DNA of 64,000 bases from contig NZ_JARXRO010000010.1 of NCBI RefSeq assembly GCF_029887935.1, positions 291 through 64,290 on the forward strand, read 5' to 3'. Below the pieces are notes generated by a model. That model was not told the origin of the DNA. It saw nothing but the letters and a program-made list of their open reading frames with translations, and did no database searches. Below, in pieces: positions 34,830-44,840 of this stretch (position 1 is its first letter; each line of letters begins with the position of its first letter). This DNA comes from Luteimonas kalidii. Its GTDB lineage: Bacteria > Pseudomonadota > Gammaproteobacteria > Xanthomonadales > Xanthomonadaceae. The position numbers were made by a program, and so were the translations under genes.

Positions 34830-36134
34830 ATGAGCGACGCAACCGCTTCCCCGATGCCGGCGACCGCCGGTATCAGCCGGTACCGCTGGGTCATCTGCGC
34901 CCTGCTGTTCTTCGCCACCACCATCAACTACGTGGACCGTGCGGTACTCGGCGTGCTCGCACCGACGCTGGTGGACGAGTTCGGATGGAGCGAGCAGCAC
35001 TATGGCGTGATCAGCGCCTCGTTCACCCTCGCCTATGCCATCGGCTTCCTGTTCGCCGGCTGGTTCATCGATCGCGTCGGTACGCGCGTGGGCTACAGCG
35101 TGTACCTGACCGTCTGGTCGCTGGCCGCCGCCGCACACGCGTTCGCCAGGTCGGTGGTCGGTTTCAGCGTGGCGCGCTTCGCGCTCGGACTCGGCGAATC
35201 GGGCAATTTTCCGGCCGCGGTCAAGACCGTCGCGGAATGGTTTCCCAAACGCGAGCGGGCGTTTGCCACCGGTGTCTTCAACGCGGGATCCAACATCGGC
35301 GCGATCGTCGCACCTCTCGTGGTGCCCTGGCTGGCGCTGACCTGGGGCTGGCGCACGGCGTTCGTGGTCACCGGACTGGCGGGTCTGGTGTGGCTGGCAT
35401 TCTGGTTGCCCGTCTACCGTCGCCCGGCCGAACATCCGAAGGTATCGCCCGGCGAACTGGCGCTGATCGAGAGCGATCCGCCCGATCCGCCGGGCAAGGT
35501 GTCGTGGTCGCAGCTGCTGCGCTTCCGGCAGACCTGGGCCTTTACCGGCGGCAAGTTCCTCAGCGATTCGGTGTGGTGGTTCTACCTGTTCTGGTTCCCG
35601 ATGTTCATGGCCGACCGCTTCGGCGTGGACCTGCGCACGATCGGACTGCCGATGGTGACGGTGTTCCTGCTGGCCGACGTCGGCTCGGTCGGCGGCGGCT
35701 GGTTCAGCTCGTTCCTGATGAAGCGCGGCTGGAGCGCGAACCGCGCGCGCAAGACGGCGATGCTGATCTGCGCGCTGTGCATCCTGCCCGTGGTGTTCGC
35801 GCCCCACGTCGAAGGCCAATGGGTCGCGGTCTGGCTGATCGGCCTGGCCGCGGCTTCGCACCAGGGCTTCTCCGCGAACCTGTTCACGCTGACGTCCGAC
35901 ATGTTCCCCCGCTCCGCGGTCGCGTCGGTGGTCGGCATCGGTGGATTCGCCGGGGCGATGGGCGGCTTCTTCATGAACCTCGGCGCCGGCTGGCTGCGGC
36001 AGTACACCGGCAGCTATGCGGCGATGTTCCTGATGGCCGGCTTCGCCTACCTGGCCGCGCTGTTGCTCATCCACGTGCTGGCGCCGCGACTGGAACCGGT
36101 GCGGCTGGACACCGCAGGCACCGCAAGGACCTGA
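34830..36134 (+). CDS. exuT: Hexuronate transporter (ExuT-like MFS)
   Basis: Major facilitator of the anion:cation symporter family, 434 residues, 12 membrane helices. The family stretch is ALGLGESGNFPAAVKTVAEW with FPKRERAFATGVFNAGSN, as in ExuT and related glucuronate/galacturonate carriers. The ATG at 34830 gives a normal cytoplasmic N-terminus before helix 1 (ICALLFFATTINYVDRAVLG). First gene of the rightward arm, followed by GH115 and glucuronate isomerase, which fits glucuronate import. Confidence 0.88.
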   Translation: MSDATASPMPATAGISRYRWVICALLFFATTINYVDRAVLGVLAPTLVDEFGWSEQHYGVISASFTLAYAIGFLFAGWFIDRVGTRVGYSVYLTVWSLAAAAHAFARSVVGFSVARFALGLGESGNFPAAVKTVAEWFPKRERAFATGVFNAGSNIGAIVAPLVVPWLALTWGWRTAFVVTGLAGLVWLAFWLPVYRRPAEHPKVSPGELALIESDPPDPPGKVSWSQLLRFRQTWAFTGGKFLSDSVWWFYLFWFPMFMADRFGVDLRTIGLPMVTVFLLADVGSVGGGWFSSFLMKRGWSANRARKTAMLICALCILPVVFAPHVEGQWVAVWLIGLAAASHQGFSANLFTLTSDMFPRSAVASVVGIGGFAGAMGGFFMNLGAGWLRQYTGSYAAMFLMAGFAYLAALLLIHVLAPRLEPVRLDTAGTART

Positions 36135-36198
36135 TCGCGGTCCACGTGCCGCGCCCGTCTGCGTCGCACGAACGATCGCCCCACGCCCTCCCTCCGCC

Positions 36199-39087
36199 AT
36201 GAGGACAACCTGCTCGATGAGAGCCTCGCCATTCTTCCTGATCGCCGCACTCTCCTGGGTGCTCGTTGCGGTTCCCGGGGTCGCGTCCGGCGCATCCGAC
36301 TGCCGCGCGCCCGCGGCCGTGTGCGAGGCGCGCGGCAGCGGCAGCCTGGCGCTGATCGAAGGCGGAGTTCCGGTGGCCGTGCTGGTCGATGCCGGCGACT
36401 TCGCTGCCGTGCGCCGCGCCGCCGACGCGCTGCGCGAGGACCTGCAGGCAGTGTCCGGCGGCGCCCCGGCCGCCGGTGCGCCGCGCACCGCGATCATCGC
36501 CGGCACCCTGGGCCACAGCGCGCGCATCGACCGCATCGTGCGCGAGCGCGGTATCGACGTCTCAGGCGTCGAGGGCGTGTGGGAAGGCTACCTGCTGCAG
36601 GTGGTCGAGGCGCCCGAGCCCGGCATCGCGCGCGCGCTCGTCGTGGTCGGCGCGGACCGCCGCGGCACTGCGTTCGGCCTGTACGAGCTGTCGCGCCGCA
36701 TCGGGGTCTCGCCCTGGACCTGGTGGGCGGACGTGCCGCCACCGCGCCGCACCTCGCTGCACGCCGCGCCGGGCCGCTTCGTCGATGCGCCGAAGGTGAA
36801 GTACCGCGGCATCTTCATCAACGACGAGGAGCCCGCGCTCGGCGGCTGGTCGCGCGCGACCTTCGGCGGCACCAACCACCGCTTCTACGAGCGCGTGTTC
36901 CAGCTGATCCTGCGCCACAAGGCCAACTACCTGTGGCCGGCGATGTGGCAGCCGCGCGCGTTCTACGACGACGACCCGCGCAACGCCGAACTGGCCGACG
37001 AATACGGGGTGGTGATCGCGACCAGCCACCACGAGCCGATGATGCGGGCGCACGACGAGTGGTCGCGCTACGGCAAGGGTCCGTGGGACTACACCCGCAA
37101 TGCCGAGACGCTGCAGCGGTTCTGGCGCGGCGGCATCGAACGCCTGCAGGGCCGCGAGGCCGTGGTGACGCTGGGCATGCGTGGCGACGGCGACGAGGCG
37201 ATGACCGAGGGTACCGCCACCGCCCTGCTCGAACGCATCGTCGCCGACCAGCGCCGGATCATCGGCGACGTGACCGGCAAACCGGTGGAGAACACGCCGC
37301 AGGTCTGGGCGCTGTACAAGGAAGTGCAGGACTACTACGACGCCGGGATGCGCGTGCCCGACGACGTGACCCTGCTGTTCGCCGACGACAACTGGGGCAA
37401 CATCCGTCGCCTGCCCGACCCGGCCGCGACGCGCCCCGGCGGCTACGGCGTGTACTACCACTTCGACTACGTCGGCGGTCCGCGCAACTACAAGTGGCTC
37501 AACACCACCCAGGTCGAGCGCGCGTGGGAGCAGATGCGACTGGCGTGGGCACATGGCGTGGAGCGCGTGTGGGTCGTCAACGTGGGCGACATCAAGCCGA
37601 TGGAGCTGCCCATCAGCGCCTTCCTGGACCAGGCCTGGAATCCGGATGCGGCGGATCTCGACTGGATCAGCGGTTACCCGATGGCGTGGGCGGCCGAACA
37701 GTTCGGCGCCGGACATGCGCGCGAGATCGGCGACATCGTGACCCGTTACACGCAGTACAACGCGCGCCGCAAGCCGGAACTGCTCGACGCCGACACCTGG
37801 AGCCTGCTGCACGATGGCGAGGCCGAGCGCGTGATCGGCGAATGGGATGCGCTGGAACAACGCACGCTCGCACTCGCCAGGCGCATCCCGGACAGCCACC
37901 GCGACGCGTGGGTGCAGCTGGTCGAGTACCCGGTGCTGGCCAGCGCCAACCTCAATCACCTTTACATCGCGGTGGCCCGCAACCGCCTGTACGCGGCCCA
38001 GGGCCGTGCGTCCGCCAACCGCTGGGCGGACGAGGCGCTGCGACGGTTCGAGCGCGATGCCGAACTGCAGCGCGCGTACGAACACGACGTCGCCGACGGC
38101 AAGTGGGTGCACATGATGTCGCAGGTGCGCATCGGCTACACCCACTGGCAGCAGCCCGAGCGCAACATCCTGCCGCCGCTGGCGCGGGTCGACGTGCCCG
38201 CGCGTGGCGTCACCGGGGTCGCGATCGAAGGCGATCCGCGCCGCTGGCCGCGGCCGGCCAGCTCGCCGCGGCTGGCGGCTCTCGATCCGGCAGGCGCGCC
38301 TTCGCGCGCGGTGGTGGTCTTCAACGGCGGGCGCGAAGCCGTGGAATTCAGCGCGAGATCGTCGCAACCCTGGTTGAAGGTGGCACCGGCGCAGGGCAAG
38401 GTCGACGACATCCAGCCGCTGTCGCTGTCGGTCGACTGGTCGAAGCTGCCGGAAGGTGAGCACGAGGCGGTCGTGGCCATCCGCGGCAGCGATCGCACCG
38501 AGGTCTACGTGCAGGTGCCGGTGCGCAAGCCGCCCTCGCATCGCGGCGCGCGCGGCTTCGTGGAGGGCGACGGCGTGGTCGCGGTCGAAGCGGCGCAGCA
38601 CACCCGTGCGGTGCCGCCGCCCCGCGGGCAGTGGCAGGAGATCCCCAACCTGGGGCGCACGGGGTCGGGCATGACCGTCTGGCCGGCCGTCGGCGGCGCC
38701 CTGGAGCCTGGTGGCGAAGGCGCGCGGCTGGAGTATCCGCTGGTGCTCGATGCGTCCGGCGAGGTCGAGGTGCGCGTGGTGCTGGCGCCGACCCTGGACA
38801 TCCGCAACCGCGGCGGCCTGCGCTACGCGGTCTCGATCGGCGACGAACCTCCGCAGGTGGTCACGATGCGGCTGGACCCGACGCCCGGCGATCGCGATTT
38901 CCAGGCCTGGGAACGCGCGGTGATCGATTATTCGCATGTCGCCCGCTCGCACCACGCGGCATCGGCCGGCGCCAACATCCTCAGGCTCTGGCCCGTCGAC
39001 CCGGGGCTCGTGTTCCAGCGGATCGAGGTCGTCACCGACCCGCGTCCGCGCGGGACGCTCGGCCCGGTCGGGAGCACCACCCGCTGA
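36199..39087 (+). CDS. GH115 alpha-glucuronidase
   Basis: Exported enzyme of 962 residues that removes (4-O-methyl)glucuronic acid from xylan, including internal side chains. It has a signal peptide (SPFFLIAALSWVLVAVPGVASG) and an N-terminal alpha/beta domain. The catalytic barrel carries GIFINDEEPALGGW, RHKANYLWPAMW, TSHHEPMMRAHDEW and VVTLGMRGDGDEAM. C-terminal helical and beta domains end near residue 950. These match the GH115 family closely. Placed between exuT and uxaC, so the released uronate would be imported and isomerized. Confidence 0.9.
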   Translation: MRTTCSMRASPFFLIAALSWVLVAVPGVASGASDCRAPAAVCEARGSGSLALIEGGVPVAVLVDAGDFAAVRRAADALREDLQAVSGGAPAAGAPRTAIIAGTLGHSARIDRIVRERGIDVSGVEGVWEGYLLQVVEAPEPGIARALVVVGADRRGTAFGLYELSRRIGVSPWTWWADVPPPRRTSLHAAPGRFVDAPKVKYRGIFINDEEPALGGWSRATFGGTNHRFYERVFQLILRHKANYLWPAMWQPRAFYDDDPRNAELADEYGVVIATSHHEPMMRAHDEWSRYGKGPWDYTRNAETLQRFWRGGIERLQGREAVVTLGMRGDGDEAMTEGTATALLERIVADQRRIIGDVTGKPVENTPQVWALYKEVQDYYDAGMRVPDDVTLLFADDNWGNIRRLPDPAATRPGGYGVYYHFDYVGGPRNYKWLNTTQVERAWEQMRLAWAHGVERVWVVNVGDIKPMELPISAFLDQAWNPDAADLDWISGYPMAWAAEQFGAGHAREIGDIVTRYTQYNARRKPELLDADTWSLLHDGEAERVIGEWDALEQRTLALARRIPDSHRDAWVQLVEYPVLASANLNHLYIAVARNRLYAAQGRASANRWADEALRRFERDAELQRAYEHDVADGKWVHMMSQVRIGYTHWQQPERNILPPLARVDVPARGVTGVAIEGDPRRWPRPASSPRLAALDPAGAPSRAVVVFNGGREAVEFSARSSQPWLKVAPAQGKVDDIQPLSLSVDWSKLPEGEHEAVVAIRGSDRTEVYVQVPVRKPPSHRGARGFVEGDGVVAVEAAQHTRAVPPPRGQWQEIPNLGRTGSGMTVWPAVGGALEPGGEGARLEYPLVLDASGEVEVRVVLAPTLDIRNRGGLRYAVSIGDEPPQVVTMRLDPTPGDRDFQAWERAVIDYSHVARSHHAASAGANILRLWPVDPGLVFQRIEVVTDPRPRGTLGPVGSTTR

Positions 39088-39169
39088 TGCCGCCAGCCCC
39101 GCTGCCCCGCTCCGCGCGCGAGGATGCCCGCGCGACCCGCACCAACGACAACGGAACACGTCCTGCCAC

Positions 39170-40594
39170 ATGAACACCGCCGCCAAGCCCCTGCACCTGC
39201 ACGAAGACCGCCTGTTCCCGTCCGATCCGACCCAGCGCGCGATCGCGCGGCGGCTGTACGCGCAGGTATGCGGGCTACCGATCGTCAGCCCGCACGGCCA
39301 CACCGACCCGCAGTGGTGGGCGGACGACGCGGCGTTCGCCAATGCCACCGAACTGCTGCTGGTCCCGGACCACTATGTGTTCCGCATGCTCTACAGCCAG
39401 GGCATCGGCCTGGACGCGCTGGGCATCCCGCGCGCCGATGGCTCGCGTGCCGAAGTCGACCCGCGCGAGGCCTGGCGCGTGTTCGCGCGCAACGTGCACC
39501 TGTTCCGCGGCACGCCCTCGTCGCTGTGGCTCGACCACGTGTTCGCCGAGGTCTTCGGCCTGGGCGTTCGCCTGGACGCGGGCACCGCCGACCACCATTA
39601 CGACGCGATCACCGATGCGCTGCAGACCGCCGCGTTCCGCCCGCGCGCGCTGTTCGAGCGTTTCAACATCGAGGTCATCGCCACCACCGAGTCGCCACTC
39701 GATCCGCTGGCCCACCACCAGGCGATCCGCGACAGCGGCTGGGGCGGCCGCGTGGTCACCGCGTATCGTCCCGACCCGGTGATCGATCCCGAGCACGAAC
39801 AGTTCCGGCCCGCGCTGGAGCGCTTCGGCGAGATCACCGGCGAGAACGTCTACGACTGGGATGGCTACCTGCGCGCCCACCAGCAGCGGCGCGCGTACTT
39901 CGCCGCGATGGGCGCGACTTCCACCGACCACGGGCACCCCAGCTGTGCGACCGCCGATCTCGCGCCGGCGCAGGCACGCGCGCTGTTCACGCGCATCGTC
40001 ACCGGGAAGGCCACGCCTGAGGACGCGGAGCTGTTCCGCGCCCAGATGCTGACCGAGATGGCGGCGATGAGCCTGGACGACGGCCTGGTGATGCAGATCC
40101 ATCCCGGCAGTTTCCGCAACCACAATCGCTTCCTGTTCGAGCGCTACGGGCGCGACAAGGGCGCCGACATTCCCATGCGCACCGACTACGTGCATGCGCT
40201 CAAGCCGCTGCTCGACCGCTTCGGAAACGAAGCGGGCTTCCGCCTGATCGTGTTCACGCTCGACGAGAGCAGTTACGCGCGCGAGCTCGCGCCGCTGGCC
40301 GGCCACTGGCCGTGCCTGTTCCTCGGCCCCGCCTGGTGGTTCCACGACTCGCCGGAGGGAATGTGGCGTTTCCGCGAGCAGACCCTGGGCACCGCGGGCT
40401 TCTACAACACGGTCGGATTCAACGACGACACGCGCGCGTTCCTGTCGATCCCGGCGCGGCACGACGTCGCCCGCCGCATCGACTGCGCGGTGTTGGCGAA
40501 GCTGGTCGCGGAGCATCGCATCGATGAGGACGATGCGGCGGAGGTCGCGATCGACCTCGCCTACCGCCTGCCGAAGCAGGCCTACCGGCTGTGA
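39170..40594 (+). CDS. uxaC: Glucuronate isomerase
   Basis: Uronate isomerase converting D-glucuronate to D-fructuronate (and galacturonate to tagaturonate). The 474 residues open with LHLHEDRLFPSDP and contain the metal-site motif IVSPHGHTDPQW. MQIHPGSFRNHN and LGPAWWFHDSPEGMWRFREQ follow, as in UxaC. The ATG at 39170 yields the typical length. Its stop overlaps the GTG of the GH2 gene. Product feeds UxuB, encoded at the other end of the window. Confidence 0.93.
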   Translation: MNTAAKPLHLHEDRLFPSDPTQRAIARRLYAQVCGLPIVSPHGHTDPQWWADDAAFANATELLLVPDHYVFRMLYSQGIGLDALGIPRADGSRAEVDPREAWRVFARNVHLFRGTPSSLWLDHVFAEVFGLGVRLDAGTADHHYDAITDALQTAAFRPRALFERFNIEVIATTESPLDPLAHHQAIRDSGWGGRVVTAYRPDPVIDPEHEQFRPALERFGEITGENVYDWDGYLRAHQQRRAYFAAMGATSTDHGHPSCATADLAPAQARALFTRIVTGKATPEDAELFRAQMLTEMAAMSLDDGLVMQIHPGSFRNHNRFLFERYGRDKGADIPMRTDYVHALKPLLDRFGNEAGFRLIVFTLDESSYARELAPLAGHWPCLFLGPAWWFHDSPEGMWRFREQTLGTAGFYNTVGFNDDTRAFLSIPARHDVARRIDCAVLAKLVAEHRIDEDDAAEVAIDLAYRLPKQAYRL

Positions 40595-43443
40595 GCGCGA
40601 AGGCGCGAAGCGCGGATCGCGCAGCTACGGCGACCCGCGCGCACGCGTTGGCCCGCGTTCCCCTCACGAGCATCGCGACCGCTGGGGGATCCGGTTCCCG
40701 CATCGGTGGGGCCAGCTGGAGGCGCGTGGTCGCCCTGGCGGGGATGCTGATGTGGGGCATCGCGTCGTCGGTCTCCGCTTCCGCCGCCGAGGTCTCGCCG
40801 CGCGACCGCATCCGCCTCGATGCCGGCTGGCGCTTCCACCCGGGCGACCCGCCCGGCATCGACGGCCGACTCGATTACGACGTGCGGCCCGAGGTCGTCC
40901 GCAGCGCCGACGGCAAGGTCGCCGACGCGCGTCCCGACGAGGCGGTGCGCATTGCTGCCGACCGCCCCGTGCTCAAGCCCTGGATCCTGCCGACCGCGAA
41001 CCGCTTCATCCGCGATCCCGCGGCGCGACACGTGCGCCCGCGCGCGGAGCCGTCCATCGGCGACGTCCCGTTCCTCGATGCCGGCTTCGACGACAGCGGT
41101 TGGACGCCGGTGACCCTGCCGCACGACTGGGCGATCGCCGGGCCGTTCATCGCCGAAGGCCCGTACGGTGGCATGGGCCGGCTGCCGAGCTGGGGCATCG
41201 GCTGGTACCGGCGCACCCTCGACATCCCGGCGACGCATGCGGGACGACGCGTGTACCTCGATGTCGATGGCGCGATGTCGTACGCGAGCGTGTGGCTCAA
41301 CGGCGCGCTCGTGGGCGGATGGCCGTACGGCTACAACAGCTGGCGCGTGGACCTGACGCCGTACGTGGCCTTCGGCGGAGTGAACCAGCTCGCGATCCGG
41401 CTCGACAATCCGCCCGAATCCGCACGCTGGTATCCGGGCGGCGGGCTGTACCGCGACGTGTGGCTCACCACGACCGCACCGGTGCATGTCGCACAGTGGG
41501 GCACCACGGTGACCACGCCCGAGGTCTCGGAGGCCTCCGCGAACGTGCACGTCCGGGTGGAGATCGACAACACCACCGATGCCCCCGTGCGGGTGCAGGT
41601 GGAGACCGCGCTGCACGTGCTCGGCGAGGAAGGCAAGCCGCAGGCGGAACCCGTTGCCCGCATTCCCGCCCTCGGCGTCGACGTGGTCGCCGGCGGCACC
41701 ACGGCCGTCACCTCCGGCACGCGGATCGACCGGCCCCGGCTGTGGGGGCCGCCCCCGAACCAGCAGCCGCACCGCTATGTCGCCGTCACCACCCTCCTGC
41801 GCGATGGCGAAGTGGTGGATCGTGTCGAAACGCGTTTCGGCATCCGTCGCCTCGAATTCGACCCCGACCGCGGCGTGGTGGTCAACGGCGAGCACCTGCC
41901 CCTGCGCGGCGTGAACCAGCACCACGACCTGGGCGCGCTCGGCGCCGCGTTCAACGTCCGCGCCGCGCAGCGGCAGCTCGAGATCCTGCGCGGCATGGGC
42001 GTCAACGCGATCCGCATGGCGCACAACCCGCCCGACCCCCAGCTGCTCGAACTCACCGACCGCATGGGCTTTCTGGTCGTCGACGAGGTGTTCGACTCCT
42101 GGGAGAAGAAGAAGACGCCGCTCGATTTCCATCTGATCTTCCCCGACTGGCACGAAGCCGACCTGCGCGCGATGCTGCGCCGCGACCGCAACCATCCTTC
42201 CGTGATCCTGTGGAGCGTGGGCAACGAGGTCGGCGAGCAGTACGACGGCGAGGCCGGCGCGGCGATCGGCCGGCGGCTGGTGCGGATCGTGCGCGAGGAG
42301 GATCCCACCCGCCCCACCACCGCGTCGATGAACTGGGCCAAGGCCGACATGCCCTTCCCCGCCGCGTTCGACGTGGTCAACCTCAACTACCAGGGCGAAG
42401 GCATCCGCCAGGAACCGGAGTTCGAGGGGACCGAACGCATCCGCACGCCGCCCTCGTACCCGGCGTTCCGCGCCGCGTTCCCGGACAAGGTGCTCATGGG
42501 CAGCGAGACCGCCTCGGCGGCCAGCAGTCGCGGCGTCTACCTGTTCCCGGTGACCCCGCGCAACAGTGCGCCGATCCGCGACGACAACGGCGGCGGTGAT
42601 GCCGCCCGCCAGCACGTCAGCGCCTACGAACTGCACGCCGTCGACTTCGGCTCCAGCGCCGACCGCGTGTTCGCCACGCTCGACCGCAATCCCTACGTGG
42701 CCGGCGAATTCGTCTGGAACGGCTTCGACTACCTCGGCGAGCCCACGCCCTACTATTCCGCGCGCAGTTCCTACACCGGCATCGTCGATCTCGCCGGCTT
42801 CCCGAAGGACCGCTACTACCTCTACCAGTCGCGCTGGCGCCCGGATCTGCCCATGGCCCACATCCTGCCGCACTGGAACTGGCCGGGCCGCGAGGGCGAG
42901 GTGACGCCGGTGCACGTGTTCACCAGCGGCGACGAAGGCGAGCTGTTCGTCAACGGCGTCTCGCAGGGGCGCAAGCGCAAGGGCCAGTCCGAGTACCGCC
43001 TGCGCTGGGACGAGGTGGTCTATCAGCCCGGTGAGGTGCGCGTGCGGACCTGGCGCGATGGCGCCCCGTGGGCGGAGGCCCGGGTGGAGACGACCGGCGC
43101 GCCGGCACGGCTTGCGCTCGAGGCCGATCGCGACCGCATCGGCAACGACGGCCGCGACCTGTCCTTCGTGACCCTGCGCGTGCTCGACGCGCAGGGCCGC
43201 GCGATCCGGAATGCCGAAAACCTCGTGCAGTTCGAGGTCGAAGGCCCGGTCGAACTCGTCGCCACAGACAACGGCGATCCGCGCGACCTCACCGCCTTCC
43301 CCTCGCCTGCGCGCAAGGCCTTCAGCGGACTGGCGCTGGCGATCGTCCGCGGCCGCGCCGGGGAATCGGGCACCGCCACCGTGCGCGTACGCTCCGAGGG
43401 TCTGGCGCCGGCGGAACTGCGCCTCCACGTCGGCGCTCCGTGA
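40591..43443 (+). CDS. Glycoside hydrolase family 2 (beta-galactosidase-like)
   Basis: Exported GH2 enzyme, 950 residues as read from a GTG overlapping uxaC. An unusually long basic N-terminus precedes the signal-like stretch VVALAGMLMWGIASSVSASA, so the true start may be internal. Domains are a sugar-binding sandwich, an Ig-like domain and a barrel with acid/base Glu in WSVGNEVGEQY and nucleophile Glu in MGSETAS. C-terminal beta domains, the last invasin-like, complete it. Specificity could be galactosidase, glucuronidase or other; the xylan context does not decide it. Confidence 0.85.
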   Translation: MSAKARSADRAATATRAHALARVPLTSIATAGGSGSRIGGASWRRVVALAGMLMWGIASSVSASAAEVSPRDRIRLDAGWRFHPGDPPGIDGRLDYDVRPEVVRSADGKVADARPDEAVRIAADRPVLKPWILPTANRFIRDPAARHVRPRAEPSIGDVPFLDAGFDDSGWTPVTLPHDWAIAGPFIAEGPYGGMGRLPSWGIGWYRRTLDIPATHAGRRVYLDVDGAMSYASVWLNGALVGGWPYGYNSWRVDLTPYVAFGGVNQLAIRLDNPPESARWYPGGGLYRDVWLTTTAPVHVAQWGTTVTTPEVSEASANVHVRVEIDNTTDAPVRVQVETALHVLGEEGKPQAEPVARIPALGVDVVAGGTTAVTSGTRIDRPRLWGPPPNQQPHRYVAVTTLLRDGEVVDRVETRFGIRRLEFDPDRGVVVNGEHLPLRGVNQHHDLGALGAAFNVRAAQRQLEILRGMGVNAIRMAHNPPDPQLLELTDRMGFLVVDEVFDSWEKKKTPLDFHLIFPDWHEADLRAMLRRDRNHPSVILWSVGNEVGEQYDGEAGAAIGRRLVRIVREEDPTRPTTASMNWAKADMPFPAAFDVVNLNYQGEGIRQEPEFEGTERIRTPPSYPAFRAAFPDKVLMGSETASAASSRGVYLFPVTPRNSAPIRDDNGGGDAARQHVSAYELHAVDFGSSADRVFATLDRNPYVAGEFVWNGFDYLGEPTPYYSARSSYTGIVDLAGFPKDRYYLYQSRWRPDLPMAHILPHWNWPGREGEVTPVHVFTSGDEGELFVNGVSQGRKRKGQSEYRLRWDEVVYQPGEVRVRTWRDGAPWAEARVETTGAPARLALEADRDRIGNDGRDLSFVTLRVLDAQGRAIRNAENLVQFEVEGPVELVATDNGDPRDLTAFPSPARKAFSGLALAIVRGRAGESGTATVRVRSEGLAPAELRLHVGAP

Positions 43444-43650
43444 TGGAACGAGCCGAGCCACGAACCCCAGGCCGCCGCCCACCGGATGGGCGACTATCCC
43501 TTCGCCTGGACGCGCTGCATGTCTCGCGGCCACCTGTCCCACTCGGCGCCCGGCCACGAGGCCAAGACCTGCCGGGATCCGCCGCACCTGCAGATGATCG
43601 ACGGCGCGATCGGCTGGGCCGCCGGGACGCCACGCGACACCTGCGAATGA
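43444..43650 (+). pseudogene. ThuA-domain C-terminal remnant
   Basis: The bases after the GH2 stop continue in the same frame for 68 codons to a TGA at 43648. The product contains RMGDYPFAWTRCMSRGHLSH and HLQMIDGAIGWAAG, resembling the C-terminal end of ThuA-like proteins (pattern D-P/F-AW-R...G-G then L...G-I-WA-G). No N-terminal ThuA domain is present and no start fits. It is best read as the tail of a deleted ThuA-family gene left inside the operon. Confidence 0.5.
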
Positions 43651-43685
43651 CGCCCCGTTCCATACACGATCTCCGGAGACTCCCG

Positions 43686-44840
43686 ATGCGCATGCGCCAC
43701 GTCGTCCACGCTCTCGCCGCCATCCTGCTGACCGGTGCCGCCGCGACCGCCTCCGCCGCGTCGCCGACGACGCTCAAGGACGCCTATGCCGACGCGTTCC
43801 TGATCGGCACCGCGATGAACGCCGACATGGTCTCCGGCCGCGACGCGCGCGCGCAGGCCCTGGCGACGCGTCACTTCAACGCGATCACCGCCGAGAACGT
43901 GATGAAGGCGGAAGTCCTGCACCCAGAGCCCGACACCTGGGACTTCTCCGCCGCCGATGCCTTCGTCGAGTTCGGCGAACGCCACGACCTGTTCATGGTC
44001 GGCCACACCCTGGTCTGGCACAACCAGACCCCGGCCTGGTTCTTCGCAGGCGACGACGGTACGCCCGCCGACCCGGCCACGATGCGCGAACGCATGCGCA
44101 CCTACATCCACACCGTCGCCGGCCGCTACGCCGGGCGCCTGGATGCGTGGGACGTGGTCAACGAACAGATCGGCGAGGACGGCCAGTACCGGGACACGAC
44201 GTGGGTCCGTGCCTACGGCGGCGACGGCGACGCGCTGGTGCGCGACGCCTTCCGCTTCGCCAGCGAAGCCGCACCCGACGCGGCGCTCTACTACAACGAC
44301 TTCAACGCCTGGCGCCCGGAGAAGCGCGACGGCATCGTGCGCATGGTGAAGATGCTGCAGGACGCCGGCATCCGCATCGACGGCATCGGCATCCAGGGCC
44401 ATTGGGGGCTGAACTATCCGTCCACCGCGCACATCGAGGCGGCGATCGACGCGTACGCCGCGCTCGGGGTGAAGGTGATGGTCACCGAACTCGACGTCGA
44501 TGTGCTGCCGCTGACGAAGGAAGGCCAGATCATCGGCCAGGGCATGATGCACCCGCAGTTCCAGCTGCCGGAGTTCAAGACCTTCCTCGACCCCTACCGC
44601 GACGGGCTGCCCGATGCCGTGCAGCGCCAGCTCGCCGACCGCTATGCGGAACTGTTCCGCATCTTCCACGGCCGCCGCGACAAGCTGCACCGGGTGGCCG
44701 TATGGGGCGTGGAGGACGGCATGTCGTGGAAGAACGGTTACCCGATCCCCGACCGCACCAACTACACCCTGCTGTTCGACCGCGACGGCCAGCCCAAGCC
44801 GGCGTTCGATGCGGTGCTCGCGGTGCCGTCCGGGCGTTGA
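43686..44840 (+). CDS. GH10 endo-1,4-beta-xylanase
   Basis: Xylanase of 384 residues with a signal peptide ending near ATASAAS and a single GH10 barrel. Catalytic residues are Glu in WDVVNEQ (acid/base, near residue 155) and Glu in VTELDVDVLP (nucleophile, near 266). Other family motifs are FNAITAENVMKAE, HTLVWHNQTPAWF and VWGVEDGMSWKNGYP. GGAG lies 8 bp before the ATG. Depolymerizes xylan in the periplasm or outside, feeding the TonB receptor and GH115/GH43 enzymes. Last gene of the rightward arm. Confidence 0.95.
   Translation: MRMRHVVHALAAILLTGAAATASAASPTTLKDAYADAFLIGTAMNADMVSGRDARAQALATRHFNAITAENVMKAEVLHPEPDTWDFSAADAFVEFGERHDLFMVGHTLVWHNQTPAWFFAGDDGTPADPATMRERMRTYIHTVAGRYAGRLDAWDVVNEQIGEDGQYRDTTWVRAYGGDGDALVRDAFRFASEAAPDAALYYNDFNAWRPEKRDGIVRMVKMLQDAGIRIDGIGIQGHWGLNYPSTAHIEAAIDAYAALGVKVMVTELDVDVLPLTKEGQIIGQGMMHPQFQLPEFKTFLDPYRDGLPDAVQRQLADRYAELFRIFHGRRDKLHRVAVWGVEDGMSWKNGYPIPDRTNYTLLFDRDGQPKPAFDAVLAVPSGR

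Noticed and set aside
43441-43650. Stop-codon read-through or selenocysteine joining GH2 to the ThuA-like tail
   Set aside because: No SECIS-like structure was evident and GH2 enzymes end normally at this point; a decayed gene explains the tail better.
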